Shown: positions 50,912-62,000 of the stretch, one piece after another
Numbering within the stretch: position 1 is the stretch's first letter
Layout of the letters: each line of letters opens with the position of its first letter
Assembly: GCA_045576855.1 (NCBI GenBank)
Contig: JAZNHG010000015.1
Location: forward strand, 1-64,000
Length of the DNA stretch: 64,000 nt
Reading direction: 5' to 3'
Source: Colimorpha sp045576855
GTDB lineage: Bacteria > Bacteroidota > Bacteroidia > Bacteroidales > P3
Program-made: the position numbers and the translations under genes
Notes under the pieces: generated by a model
What the model saw: the letters and a program-made list of their open reading frames with translations, nothing else
Databases searched by the model: none
What the model was told of the DNA's origin: nothing

Positions 50912-52549
50912 TCAGAGACCGAGCACGTCGGCACCCTGGCGGTAGACGATGTCGCGCGGGATGTTGGCGTCACGAATCTGGTCGAGGTCCTGCTGCAGCT
51001 CGGCGCTGATCTTGCCGTTCTTCTCGCTGTATGCTTTGGCGGCGGCCATGTCGCCCTCGCCTTCCATAGCGATGATGATGGCAGCCCAGCCGCGGGCAGC
51101 CTCGCGGGCCTTCTCGACGTCGATGACGTACTTGCCGTCGGCGTTGCGGCTGAAGGCGCCGTGCTCCAGGAAGTAGTTGTAGCACATGATGTTGGCGCGG
51201 CCGTGGGCCTCGGTGGCGCCGAAGCGTACCGAGCGCAGCAGGCCGGCGATGAAGGTGATGTAGTTCTGGGCCACGGTGGTGTTGGTTATCTCGCCGCGCT
51301 CGATGAGCTGCTCGGTGAGGAACAGGCCGCACACATCGGCCTTGGCCTCCTCCCAGGCGCTGTACTCGGCGCCGAGGGCCTGGCGGCAGGGGCCGCGGCC
51401 GGTGACCGTGTTCTTGATGCCCAGACCGTGGGCCACCTCGTGGTAGCAGGTGTTGCCGAAGAAGGCGTTGAAGGTCACGCTGTCCACCTGTTCGGGGCAG
51501 AGGATGAGCTGGGCGATGGGCACCATGATGTTGTCGTACTTGGCGCGCATGGCGTTCTTCAGCTGCAGGCGGCGGCTGCCCTTGGCCAGCTGCACGCGCT
51601 CGTCGTTGGGCAGGTTGATGGCGATGGTCTTCGAGCCCGCATTGCAGTCGCCGGCGTAGTAGACCACGTCGTAGACATTGATGTCGCAGTCGGTGCCGGG
51701 CACCTCTTTCTTGTACTTCTCGTCACAGGGCAGCAGCTTCTGCATCTCGGGCAGCATGGCGGCGAATTTGCTGAGGTCGTTGCTCCACTGCTCGTCCTTG
51801 ACCAGCACGAAGGCTTCGTGGCTGCACTTCAGGCCGTTGATGCCGTCGTCGTAGTTCTCGATGGGTCCCACGACGAAGTCCAGCTTGCTGTCCTTCATGT
51901 CCATCCACACCATGTCGCTCTCGTAGTAGTCGTCGGTGCGGAAAGCCTCGCGGCGGGCCTCCAGGTATTTCTTCAACCCGGCGTTGTCGGCCAGGGCGAT
52001 GGCCTTCTCGAGCAGGGCGTCCACCTTGGCCAGCTCTTCTTTGTAAGCCTCGTGGTAGGGCAGTACGTACAGTTTGCCTTCGGCATCGCGGCGGATGACG
52101 CTGTACTGGCTCTCTTTCAGCGGGTCTTCCAGCGCGTCATACTCCTCCTTGGTCATGTCGGTGGGGTAGAAGTTGCAGCCCGCGGGGCGCTCGCCGTAGC
52201 CGGGCAGGAAGGGGCGCTCGCTGTCCAGACGGTCCCAGGCACCGTACTGTATGCGGGCAAAAGCCTGCATGGCCGGGTCGCTCAGCGTGTCCAGACTGGC
52301 GCGGTTGGCATAGCCGAAGTACTCGTCCCAGTAGATGTCGTCCATCACCTGGCCGATTTCGATGAAGATTTTGACCAGTTCCTTCTCGTTGGCCGAGAGG
52401 TTCTGGATGAGGTCCGACTTCAGTTCAAAGACGGCATACTCGTCCACTTTTTGTTGAATTTCCGATTTCGGTTCGGCTGCTTTCTTGCCTTTGCAACCGA
52501 CAGCCATTAGCATTGTTGCTGCCATAGCAAACGTCATTAACTTTTTCAT
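50912..52549 (-). CDS. M49-type (dipeptidyl-peptidase III-like) metallopeptidase lipoprotein
   Basis: The start is the ATG at 52549 (545 residues); earlier codons to 52594 give no signal peptide. MKKLMTFAMAATMLMAVGC is a lipoprotein signal with Cys19. The zinc site is CYHEVAHGLGIKN near residue 385, an HExxH pentapeptide form, with the third ligand in WEEAKADVCGLF near 425. M49 enzymes usually have HExxGH, but the shorter form is known in bacteria. It probably cleaves short peptides at the cell surface or in the periplasm. It stands alone between two terminated units. Confidence 0.85.
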   Translation of the reverse strand: MKKLMTFAMAATMLMAVGCKGKKAAEPKSEIQQKVDEYAVFELKSDLIQNLSANEKELVKIFIEIGQVMDDIYWDEYFGYANRASLDTLSDPAMQAFARIQYGAWDRLDSERPFLPGYGERPAGCNFYPTDMTKEEYDALEDPLKESQYSVIRRDAEGKLYVLPYHEAYKEELAKVDALLEKAIALADNAGLKKYLEARREAFRTDDYYESDMVWMDMKDSKLDFVVGPIENYDDGINGLKCSHEAFVLVKDEQWSNDLSKFAAMLPEMQKLLPCDEKYKKEVPGTDCDINVYDVVYYAGDCNAGSKTIAINLPNDERVQLAKGSRRLQLKNAMRAKYDNIMVPIAQLILCPEQVDSVTFNAFFGNTCYHEVAHGLGIKNTVTGRGPCRQALGAEYSAWEEAKADVCGLFLTEQLIERGEITNTTVAQNYITFIAGLLRSVRFGATEAHGRANIMCYNYFLEHGAFSRNADGKYVIDVEKAREAARGWAAIIIAMEGEGDMAAAKAYSEKNGKISAELQQDLDQIRDANIPRDIVYRQGADVLGL

Positions 52550-52591
52550 TATTAATACTTTTTGAGGTTTATATTCTTTTGGTACAAAATG

Positions 52592-52599
52592 CAAAGTTA
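52592..52599 (-). promoter_or_regulatory. Probable -7 element for the M49 peptidase gene
   Basis: TAACTTTG on the minus strand fits TAnnTTTG and lies 42 bases before the ATG at 52549. At the -33 position only TTTT is found. The tRNA promoter runs in the opposite direction only about 10 bases away. Confidence 0.5.
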
Positions 52600-52606
52600 C
52601 ATTTTT

Positions 52607-52637
52607 TTTGTCATATCGAAAAAAAGTAGTACTTTTG
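52607..52637 (+). promoter_or_regulatory. Promoter of the tRNA-Ser gene
   Basis: TTTG (52607-52610) and TACTTTTG (52630-52637) are separated by 19 bases, matching the Bacteroidota promoter consensus. The tRNA starts 22 bases after the -7 box. Confidence 0.8.
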
Positions 52638-52659
52638 CACCCGCTTTCAACCCCAAAAC

Positions 52660-52747
52660 GGAAAGGTGCTCGAGTGGTTGAAGAGGCCCGCCTGGAAAGC
52701 GAGTAAGCGTTAACAGCGCTTCAGGGGTTCGAATCCCCTCCTTTCCG
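52660..52747 (+). tRNA. tRNA-Ser (anticodon GGA)
   Basis: The 88-base gene folds as a class II tRNA: acceptor stem GGAAAGG with CCTTTCC, anticodon loop CTGGAAA, a long variable arm (TAAGCGTTAACAGCGCTTC) and T-arm AGGGG-TTCGAAT-CCCCT. The 3' CCA is not encoded. One anticodon-stem position (second pair, C with A) is mismatched. Confidence 0.95.
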
Positions 52748-52758
52748 CTCCGTTGCAT

Positions 52759-52785
52759 GGACTGCCGACCCATCGTCGGCAGTCC
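52759..52785. terminator. Terminator after the tRNA gene
   Basis: An 11-bp perfect stem (52759-52769 with 52775-52785) with a 5-base loop is followed by TTGTTGT. It closes the tRNA transcript before the promoter of the giant surface gene. Confidence 0.8.
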
Positions 52786-52870
52786 TTGTTGTATTCTGTG
52801 TGCTGTATTGTCGTCTGTGTGTGGAGGTTGACATCTGTGCGCCGACTTATCAACAATTTGTTGAAAAAAT

Positions 52871-52901
52871 TTTGTATTTTCCTTTTTTCTGCGTATATTT
52901 G
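52871..52901 (+). promoter_or_regulatory. Promoter of the giant surface-protein gene
   Basis: TTTG (52871-52874) and TATATTTG (52894-52901) are separated by 19 bases, a match to the Bacteroidota consensus. The start codon at 53074 implies a leader of about 165 bases. Confidence 0.8.
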
Positions 52902-53073
52902 CATGTGGACATTGTGTGTGGTTGTGGGTTTATTGTGTTGAAACTGAGTTGTATGGACAGGATTGAGGGGCGGAAGAACCCCGCAGTTCGTGCCTGCCTG
53001 TATTCATATTCCGACTCGGCACGTGCACGAATGTCCGCCAATGAATAGGAAAGTATAACAAAAAATAATAACC

Positions 53074-56000
53074 ATGAAACAGAAGTATCTCTTCAGTGTA
53101 CTCTTTTTGACGATAATCATGATGCTGGCAGCAGTGCCCATGCGGGCGCAGAGCCAGGCTGCGTCGTGTCCGGTGACGCTCACGATGCATGATTCGTTCG
53201 GCGACGGCTGGAACAACGCCACGCTCGAGGTTTATCAGTACGGCACCCTTGTCGGGACCTACACGTTCGGCAGCGGCTACGAGTCGGTGCAGACGCTCCC
53301 TCTGGCGGCCGCCGAGGTGAGTCTGGTGTGGCGCCGCGGCATGTACGACAGCGAGTGTTCGTTCGTGTTTACCGATATCGACGACGGTGAGCTCTTCTCG
53401 TTCGAGGTCGGCACTATGCCTTACGGCGATATGGGCGACACGGTCGGTCTGGGCAGCTTTGTCAGCAGTTGCCCCTCCTGCTACAGGCCGATGGGCCTGC
53501 GGGTGGCCAGTGTTGCCTCGGGCAGTATGGGCGTGACGTGGGCTCCGCGCGAGGGAGTGCAGTGGCAGGCCCTCTGTGTGCCCCACGGCATGTCTTCCGC
53601 AGCGATGAACCCTGTGACGCTGAGTTCCAATACATTCACCGCCGACGGTCTGCAACCCAACACGGCTTATGATTTCTATGTACGGGCTCTCTGCGGCGAC
53701 GACGGCGCCAGCCGCTATGCGATGTGCAGCGGTGTCACCGCCGACACAGTGGCGGGATGCTCCTACACGGTGACGCTCACCGACCAGAACAACTCCGCCT
53801 ATTCGGGATGGATGGTGCTGGTGTGTCACGAGTCGGGTGTGGCTTTGGACACGCTGTGTTTCCCCGCCGCGCCGCTCGACTACAGCCGTTATGAGCAGAC
53901 CATCAGCCACAGCGCACAGAAGCTCTACCTGAAGGTTGTGCCTGCCAACAACAATATTTGGTATGGCGCACTGGGTATAACGGTCGTTGATGCCAATGGC
54001 GATACGGTTCTGAGCACCAACTTCGACAATTTGGTTCTCGGCGACGAGTATTTCGACAGCATAGACTACTTCTGTCCCTCCTGCGTGGCTCCGGCGGTGA
54101 CCGCCCAGGCCCTCGACTCCTCCAGCGTACTTCTGAGTTGGGGCAGCACCGGCGCCGACAGCTACCTGGTTGAATACGGCACGTTCGCCAATGACACCGC
54201 CAGCAGCACGCGGCTTTCGACGACCGACACCTTCCTGGTGATATCGAACCTCGTCTCCGGCACACGTTATACGGCTTTCGTGGCTGGCGTGTGCGACGGG
54301 GCTGACACCTCTGTCTTCCGCCGTGTGCAGTTCGCTCCCGCCCGGGGTATCATCCCAAGGATATACGTCAAAATAGGCAAGAACGACACCACCGACGGGC
54401 GGTCGTGGAATACCGCCTTCTTCACTATAGGCGAGGCACAGCGCTGCGCCTATGAGCAGGGTCTCCTCTATGGTAACCACCCCGATATCTGGGTGGCTGA
54501 AGGCTACTATTCCGAGAACCTGCATGTCTACCCCTCGCAGCATGTCTATGGCGGCTTCGTGGGCAACGAGACGGACCTCAACCAACGCCAGTGGCGAAAC
54601 CACCATACCGTCGTAGACGGTGGTTGGAACGGCCCTTGCCTGACGCAAACTGAACCCTTCACCGCCGCCACACAGACCGTCTTCGACGGCTTGCATTTTG
54701 ACAATGGTCGCACGGTGACCAGCACGGCACCTGTCAGCCTCAAGGCACACACCGTGCTCCGCAACTGCTTCATCATGAACTGTAGCAGCAACGACCAGAC
54801 TGTATATGGCATGCTGAGTGTTGTTGGCGACCCGGACCAGGTGATTACCGCTGTCGAGAACTGCGTCCTGCAGAACGGTATGAGCTACAGCAGCGTCATC
54901 TACATGGAGAATGCCCGCATTGACAACAGCCTCATTATGCACAACACCACGGCGACCGCCGTCGTCGAACTGGGCGAAGGTGCCGCCATGCGCCACTGCG
55001 ACGTGGTGGGCAATATGTTGTACGACTATGGCAACACCCACGTTGTCTCGCTCGCCTCCGGCGCTGTGCTGACGAACAGCATTGTGGCCCAGAATACCCT
55101 GCAGGACAACATGACCGGTACTCTCCGTTACATGACAACCGGCTTGGTCAACACCTTCGACGGCGTCAGCTACAGCGCCCTCAATGGTGCGGTCAGCGGC
55201 ACGGGCAATATAGGTGTAGATACCCTCAATGCCGGCAGCGACCCCCAGCAGCACTACCTCAACTTTGTCTACCCCGATCATGGCGACTATCGCCTCAACC
55301 CCGGTTCGGCGGCCATCGACGCGGGTACACCCCTTGCCGACATGTCGACTATCGACTTGGAGGAGCAGGTGCGCGTCTATGGCGATGCACCGGATATGGG
55401 CTGCTACGAAAATACAGGATATTTTATTTGCAACGTCCCCACCGGCTTTGCAGTCAGTGGGGTTGAATCCACCAGTGTGCAGCTCAACTGGTCCGGCGCT
55501 CTCGTCGACAGCTACGAGGTCAGTTATTGCCCCGTGGGCAGTCAGCAGTGGACCTCCGTCAGCATCCCCCCCGCCGGCGGCTACACCCTCACCGGACTGG
55601 CAGAGTACACTGAATATATGGTTCGTGTGCGCGCGATGTGCAACGGTGCCCCCACTGACTATAGCGATACCCTTCGCTTCACTAGCGGGTGCCGCAACCC
55701 CATAGTCCCCGTATTCTTGGGCGCCCCTGACAGCTACAACGACACCCGTTCCGATATTCCCTTCAATCTGCGCTACCCCTACAGTGGCAGCTACATCCTT
55801 CTGCGAGCCGCTGAACTGGGCGGCGAACCGCGCACCATCGACACCCTCGGCTTCCGCTACACCAGCGGCAGCACCATGACTCGCCATCTCCGCCTCGGCA
55901 TTGCCGCCACCCGCCTCAATGCACTGACTGCCGCCTCGATGCCTTCTGTCGACAGCCTGCCTGTGCAGGAGGTCTTCGATGGTGAGTACACCTTCAGTGG

Positions 56001-59000
56001 ATACGACTGGTGCCGCATCCCCCTCCAGCACTCCTTCGAGTACGACGGCACGAGCGACCTCGTCCTCTATGTGCAGGATTCCACCTCGTCGCAGAGCAGC
56101 TACTACCGCTATTTCAGCGTCAGCGAGACCGGTATAGGAAGCGTGTGCAATTACTACGGCTACGGTCCCACCAACTTCTACGGACGCTACTATACCACCA
56201 CCCGGCCCGACGTCTACATCAACGGCGGCTGCGACCTCAGCAGTTGTCCGCGGCCGCATATGAGCGTGGCCTCCGTTGGCGGCGACACGATTAGCCTCGC
56301 GCTGAGCCGTCTGCATGGTACTCCACAGCTTGCCATCAGCGACGACGACGGCACCACCTACACCACCCTCGTTGGTGTCGACAGCAGCACCACCCTCTAT
56401 CACGTCACCGGTCTGCGCAACGGAGCCACCTATCGCCTGCGTCTGCGTAATATTTGTGGTCAGGGCGATACCTCGCAGTGGGTGCACCTCGTCGTCACTA
56501 GCGCCCCCATACGCTACCGTCACGTCTACGTCAAGGCCGATGCTGACGGTGCCGCCGATGGCCGCACGTGGGACGACGCCTTCGCCGATCTCTTGCCCGC
56601 CCTCGAAGCAGCCCAAGTCACCTACCAGACCTATGGCTACTACCCCGATATCCGCGTGGCCCGCGGCACCTACTACGGCGACACCACCGCCGAAAACGCC
56701 TACTATATACAATATCCCGTGGACATCTATGGTGGCTTCGCTGGCAACGAGCCTGACACCTTCGACCTTGGCCAGCGAGACTTTGAGCAGAACACTACCA
56801 CTCTTGACGCGCGTCATCAGCGCCGCGTCGTCAAACTGTCCCACTTCGATAACGGTTGGAGCGAAACGGTACCTATCTTTGACGGATTCACCCTGCGTGG
56901 CGGTAGCAGCAACGTGGGTGCTGGTGTACACGTGAACTATCAGGTACAGATCGGCAATTGCCGCATTGTGGATTGCTATGGTGGCAACAACTACTACAGC
57001 AGCGGTGCCGGAATGTACTTTACTTCTAGAGGTTCCACCGTCAGTAACACGGTTATCGACAGTTGTACTGCCCGTACCGGTGCTGCCATCTACTCCAATG
57101 GCAACCGCTTCGTTGATTGCGACATCGTCCATTGCGGATACCCTTCGCAGTGGAACAATGATAACGCAACCTATAACGGCATTGTCTATGCCTACGAAGA
57201 CACCCTCGTGGGTTGCCGCATTATGCACGACACTGCTAGCTCCTCCATACTTACCAACGGACCGGCGGTGCTTGAGAATTGCCTCGTCTACGACAACCAT
57301 ACCGACTATTCCGTCATCGTTAGCGGTGGGTCGTACACCCTGGTGAACTGCGATGTGGTGATGAACACCGTCCGACAGAATGTCAGCCCGGTGGCTGTCA
57401 ACGGCGGTTCGCTGACCAACTGCATCGTGTGGGGCAACCGTTCCTACGGCGGCAGCAACGTGCAGCTCGCCGGCTCCGCCGTCACCTACAGCGCTGTCCA
57501 GGGAGGCTATGAGGGCGAGGGCAACATCACACTCTCGTCCGCCAATGCCGGTGCCGATGGTGCTTACAGCTATCCTGCCTTTGTGTCACCCGAGGCTGGC
57601 GACTTCCGTCTGATGGGCGAGTCGGCTTGCGTGGATGCCGGTCTGGACAGCGCGTCCCGCAGCGCCGCCGACCTCTCTGGCGCCGACCGCATCTATGGTC
57701 AGCAGGTGGATATGGGATGTTACGAGTATCACGGCGAGACCTTCTGTGTTCCCCCCTACTCGGTGACCGTCCGGGCCGCCGCCACGGCTGCCTTTGTCGA
57801 TTGGGCTGTATCGCAGGATGCCGCTTCGGTGCAACTCGAATACCGTGCCGCCACCGACAACGAGTGGACTGTATTGGATAATATTACGACGAGCAGCATC
57901 ATGCTGCAAAACCTGCAACCCCAGACCGCCTATCAGCTCCGCATGCGGAGTCGCTGTGTCGACGGCTCGGTCAGCGGCTATTCGGCCACTTGCCAATTCA
58001 TGACCGAATGCGCCGGTGGTAGAAGTGTGGTGGCTGTAGGCGACACTTCCGCACATGCCAGCACAAGTAGTAGCACACCCAATTATACACGCTACTCCTA
58101 CTATTCCTTCTCTCAGCAACTCTTCATGCAGGATGAAATGGGTGCCGGTGGCATCATCGACACCCTGCGATTCCAGCTTGCCTCGGGATTCGACGCCACC
58201 CGCCATCTCAAAATCTATATGGGTATCACCGACCGCATCAGCTACAGCTCCGGCAACGATGTGATACTGCTCGATGGCCAGCAGTTGGTCTACGACACGC
58301 TGGTGAACTTCGTCGGGGCCGACGGTTGGTTGACGATACCGCTGCAGCGTGGCTTCGATTACGACGGCGTCGGCAACCTGGTGCTCTCTGTGGTCGACAG
58401 CTCCCCGTCGTATTACTATTATAATGCGCCGTCCTACTATGTGGAATCCTCCAATTATACCCGTACGCTCTATACCAATGGCTACAATCCCTTTACCATC
58501 GACAATAATACTTACTTCAGCACCAGCGGCAGCCGCAATGTGATGCTCTTCAGCATGGTTTGTGGCAACGAGGGTTGTGCCCGTCCCCTGCTTTCGGCTT
58601 CAGACGTGACCGACTCCTCCGTCATGGTTACTTGCCAAGCGGTCGAGGGCGTGGAACTGCAGTACAAGGCCGATGACGGTTTCGACTATCTCCCCTTGCC
58701 CCTGCAGGAGCAGCAGACGCTGGCTGGTTTGCACCAGAATACCCGCTACACGGTGCGTGCCCGTGCCGTGTGTGGCGAGGGCGACACCTCGCTGTGGCGC
58801 ACCGTGAGTTTCACCACTGCACCCCGTCGGCAGAATCGCTACTACGTGACCGCTCAAGGCGTCGGCAACGGCACCTCGTGGGCCGATGCTGCTGGTAGTC
58901 TCGCCTGGGCGCTGGATGCCGCCGAGGCTTCGCGCGCCCTCTATCGCCAGCCGGTGGAGGTATGGGTCGCACAAGGAGTCTATAGCGGCGGTTTCGTGGT

Positions 59001-62000
59001 CCGCGAGGGTGTCAATGTCTATGGCGGATTCGCCGGCAACGAGTCGGATACCTTCGACCTCGGCCAGCGCGACTTCGTGCAGAATGCCACCGTCCTTGAC
59101 GGCGGTAGCGCTCAGCGTGTGCTCACCCAGCCGGATTACGACTTCGGCATCCCCACCCTCTGGGATGGCTTCACTCTGCGTCAGGGCAACGTCCTCAATA
59201 GCAGAAACACCTACGGCGGCGGCGTCTACATGCGCCGTGGCTTGCGCATCAACCACTTCAACATCGAGGACTGCCAAGCTCAGTCCGGTGGTGGTATCTA
59301 TACCGCTAGCGGTGCCGTGGTGGAGAATACCGTCGTGCGTCGCTGCACCTCTGACTACGAGGGCGGCGGCATCTATGCCCAGTATAGCCGCCTTGTCAAC
59401 GTTGAGGCGTCCGACTGCCGTGTGCGCTATTCCAACTCCGGTTCCGGTATCTATGCAGAAGGCGATACTGTCTTCGGTGGTCGCTTTGTCCGTGATTCGG
59501 GCTATATGGCTGCCGTCGTCGCCCGCTACTCGTGGTTCGAAAGTTGCCTCGTGGCTGACAACATCGTCAACAGTGGCGCCGCCATGTCTATCTATCGCTC
59601 CACCGTCGTGGGCTGCGATGTGGTGCGAAACACCGTCACCGGCAATGGCACCGTGGCTGGATTGAGCCAGCAGAGCTCCTACAATAACAACAACACCGTT
59701 GTGGGCACCATTGTGTGGGGCAACCGTCTGCTGGGCGACCCGACAGCTCCGCAGTCCGACGTCGACTCCATGCGCTACAGCGCCGTTCAGGGCGGCTATG
59801 TGGGCACTGGTAATCTGGATCTGACATCGGACAATGATGGCGGCGACCCGTCGTTGCTGTACCCGCTCTTTGCCTCGCCCGACGACGGCGACTATCGTTT
59901 GCTGCCGGAATCACCCTGTGTCGATGCTGGTAGCGATGCTATTGCGACCTTGTGGGATAAAGATGTCGCTGGCAATGCGCGACGCTATGGCGACCATATT
60001 GATATAGGATGCTTCGAGAACGACGGTACCCAGATATGCGTCTATCCTTCCAATTTGTCGGCCCAGGTCAGTAGCGACGCTGCAGTTGTCAGCTGGACAC
60101 GCCCGCGTGGCGCTATCGCTGTGCGTCTGCAGTATCGTGCCGACAGCAGCAACGAGTGGATCCTCATCGACCAGCTGGAAGATAATAGTTATATGTTGGA
60201 GGGGCTCAGCCCTCAATCCCTCTACCACTATCGGATGCAGGCCCTCTGCGACGACGCTTCATCAAGCGTCTGGTCTGCCACCAAGAGCTTCGTCACAGAA
60301 TGTGTCGATGGCGCCTCTCAGGTCGTGGTGGGCGATAGTGCCGCCCACTCCGGTAGTCTCTCCTATCTGCCGCTGAACAATTATTACAACTACAGCTTCT
60401 CTCAGCAACTCTTCCTTGCAGATGAACTGGGCGACGGTGGCGTCATCGACACTATCCGCTTCCAGCAACAGAGCGGACGCGACGACAACCGCAAGGTACG
60501 GGTCTGCATGGGCCACACTTCTCAGAATGCCTATGGGAGCAGTGCCGATGTGATTCTGGAATCTCAGATGACGGTGGTCTATGACGGAACTCTGAATCTG
60601 ACCATGCAGGCCGACGGGTGGCTGACAGTGCCGCTGCAGTTGCCGTTTGACTATAACGGTACCGACAACCTGGTGCTTACGGTCATCGACTCTACAGGCA
60701 CCTACACCTCTAGCATCCAATTCTATTCTGCGCAGGCGCGGGGTAACAAAACGCTGTATTCTTACACCGACGCTTCCAAGATACAGATATCCAAGGGTAG
60801 CTCATATTCCATGAGCGACTACCGCAACGTGGTCTCCTTCAACAAGTATTGTGGCAACACTGGTTGCCCGCGTCCATTGCTTCTGGTCGATGATGTCACC
60901 GATTCGTCGGCTCATCTCGTCTGCCAGACCGCTGCGGGACAGACCGTCGAATTGCAGTATAAAGCCGTCGATGCCGACGAGTACATACCCTTGCCTGTGG
61001 TGCAAAGCCAGGTGTTAGGCCATTTGCGCCAAAACACGGTCTATGAGGTACGGACGCGGGCCATGTGCAGCTCCGGCGATTCATCGAGTTGGCGCACGTC
61101 GGTCTTCACCACCCTGCCTAAGCGACAGGCTCGCTACTATGTGACCACCCAGGGGGCTGGTGACGGTTCGTCGTGGACTATGGCTTCCAGCGACCTGAAT
61201 TGGGTTCTCGCTACAGCCGAGGCAAACTATAATATGTATCGTAATCCCGTAGAAGTGTGGGTCGCCAAAGGCACCTACACTGGAGGCTTCACCATCCGCG
61301 AGGGCGTGAACGTCTACGGTGGCTTCGTCGGCAACGAATCCGACGACTATAATCTTAGTCAGCGCGACTTCGAGTCGCATGCCAGCGTCCTCGACGGCCA
61401 AAATGCCGCCACTGTGCTCAACCAGTATGCTGAATTCTCTCGCTCCACGGCTCTGTGGGACGGTTTCACCGTGCGGGGCGGTAAGAGCACGGGCTCCGGC
61501 GGTGGCATCATGATGCGTGGCGGCGCCATCATCAACAATTTCAAGGTCACCAACTGCGTTGCGCAAAATGGTGGCGGTATCTATGCCTATGGCGAGAGCG
61601 TCCAAGCAGTCATCACCAACACCGTTGTGGCTGGCGACAGCGCTACTTCCTACGGCGGTGGTATCTATGCTGTCAACACTCAGATGGAGAACGTCCTTGT
61701 CCACAACAACGGCGCCCGTAGTGCCGGTGGTGGAATGTATATCGAGCACAACTGCACCATGACCCAAATGACGGTGGTCAACAACTATGCCAATACCACC
61801 ACCAAGAACGAAGCGGGTGCTCACCTGAATTCCACCTACAACAATAACATCCGCAATAGTATCTTCTGGGGCAACCGCAATGCGGACGGTCCGGACCAGG
61901 TGGATGTCGGCGGGGTGCGGGCGAGCGCGATCGAGGGGATGACGGGTACGTCGTCGAATGGCAATTATCCGCTTGGCAGCATGAATGAGGGTGCCTATGG

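Noticed and set aside
50876..52510. Long plus-strand open frame opposite the M49 peptidase gene
   Set aside because: It is antisense to a clear peptidase with a lipoprotein signal and zinc site. Its sequence is Val/Ala/Gly-rich without domains.
52930..57300. 1,456-codon open frame on the minus strand opposite the giant surface gene
   Set aside because: The product is low in recognisable structure and lacks a start context or promoter. The plus strand has a signal peptide, FN3 and beta-helix domains, a promoter and a frame that continues to the window end. GC-rich codon use leaves the antisense frame open by chance.
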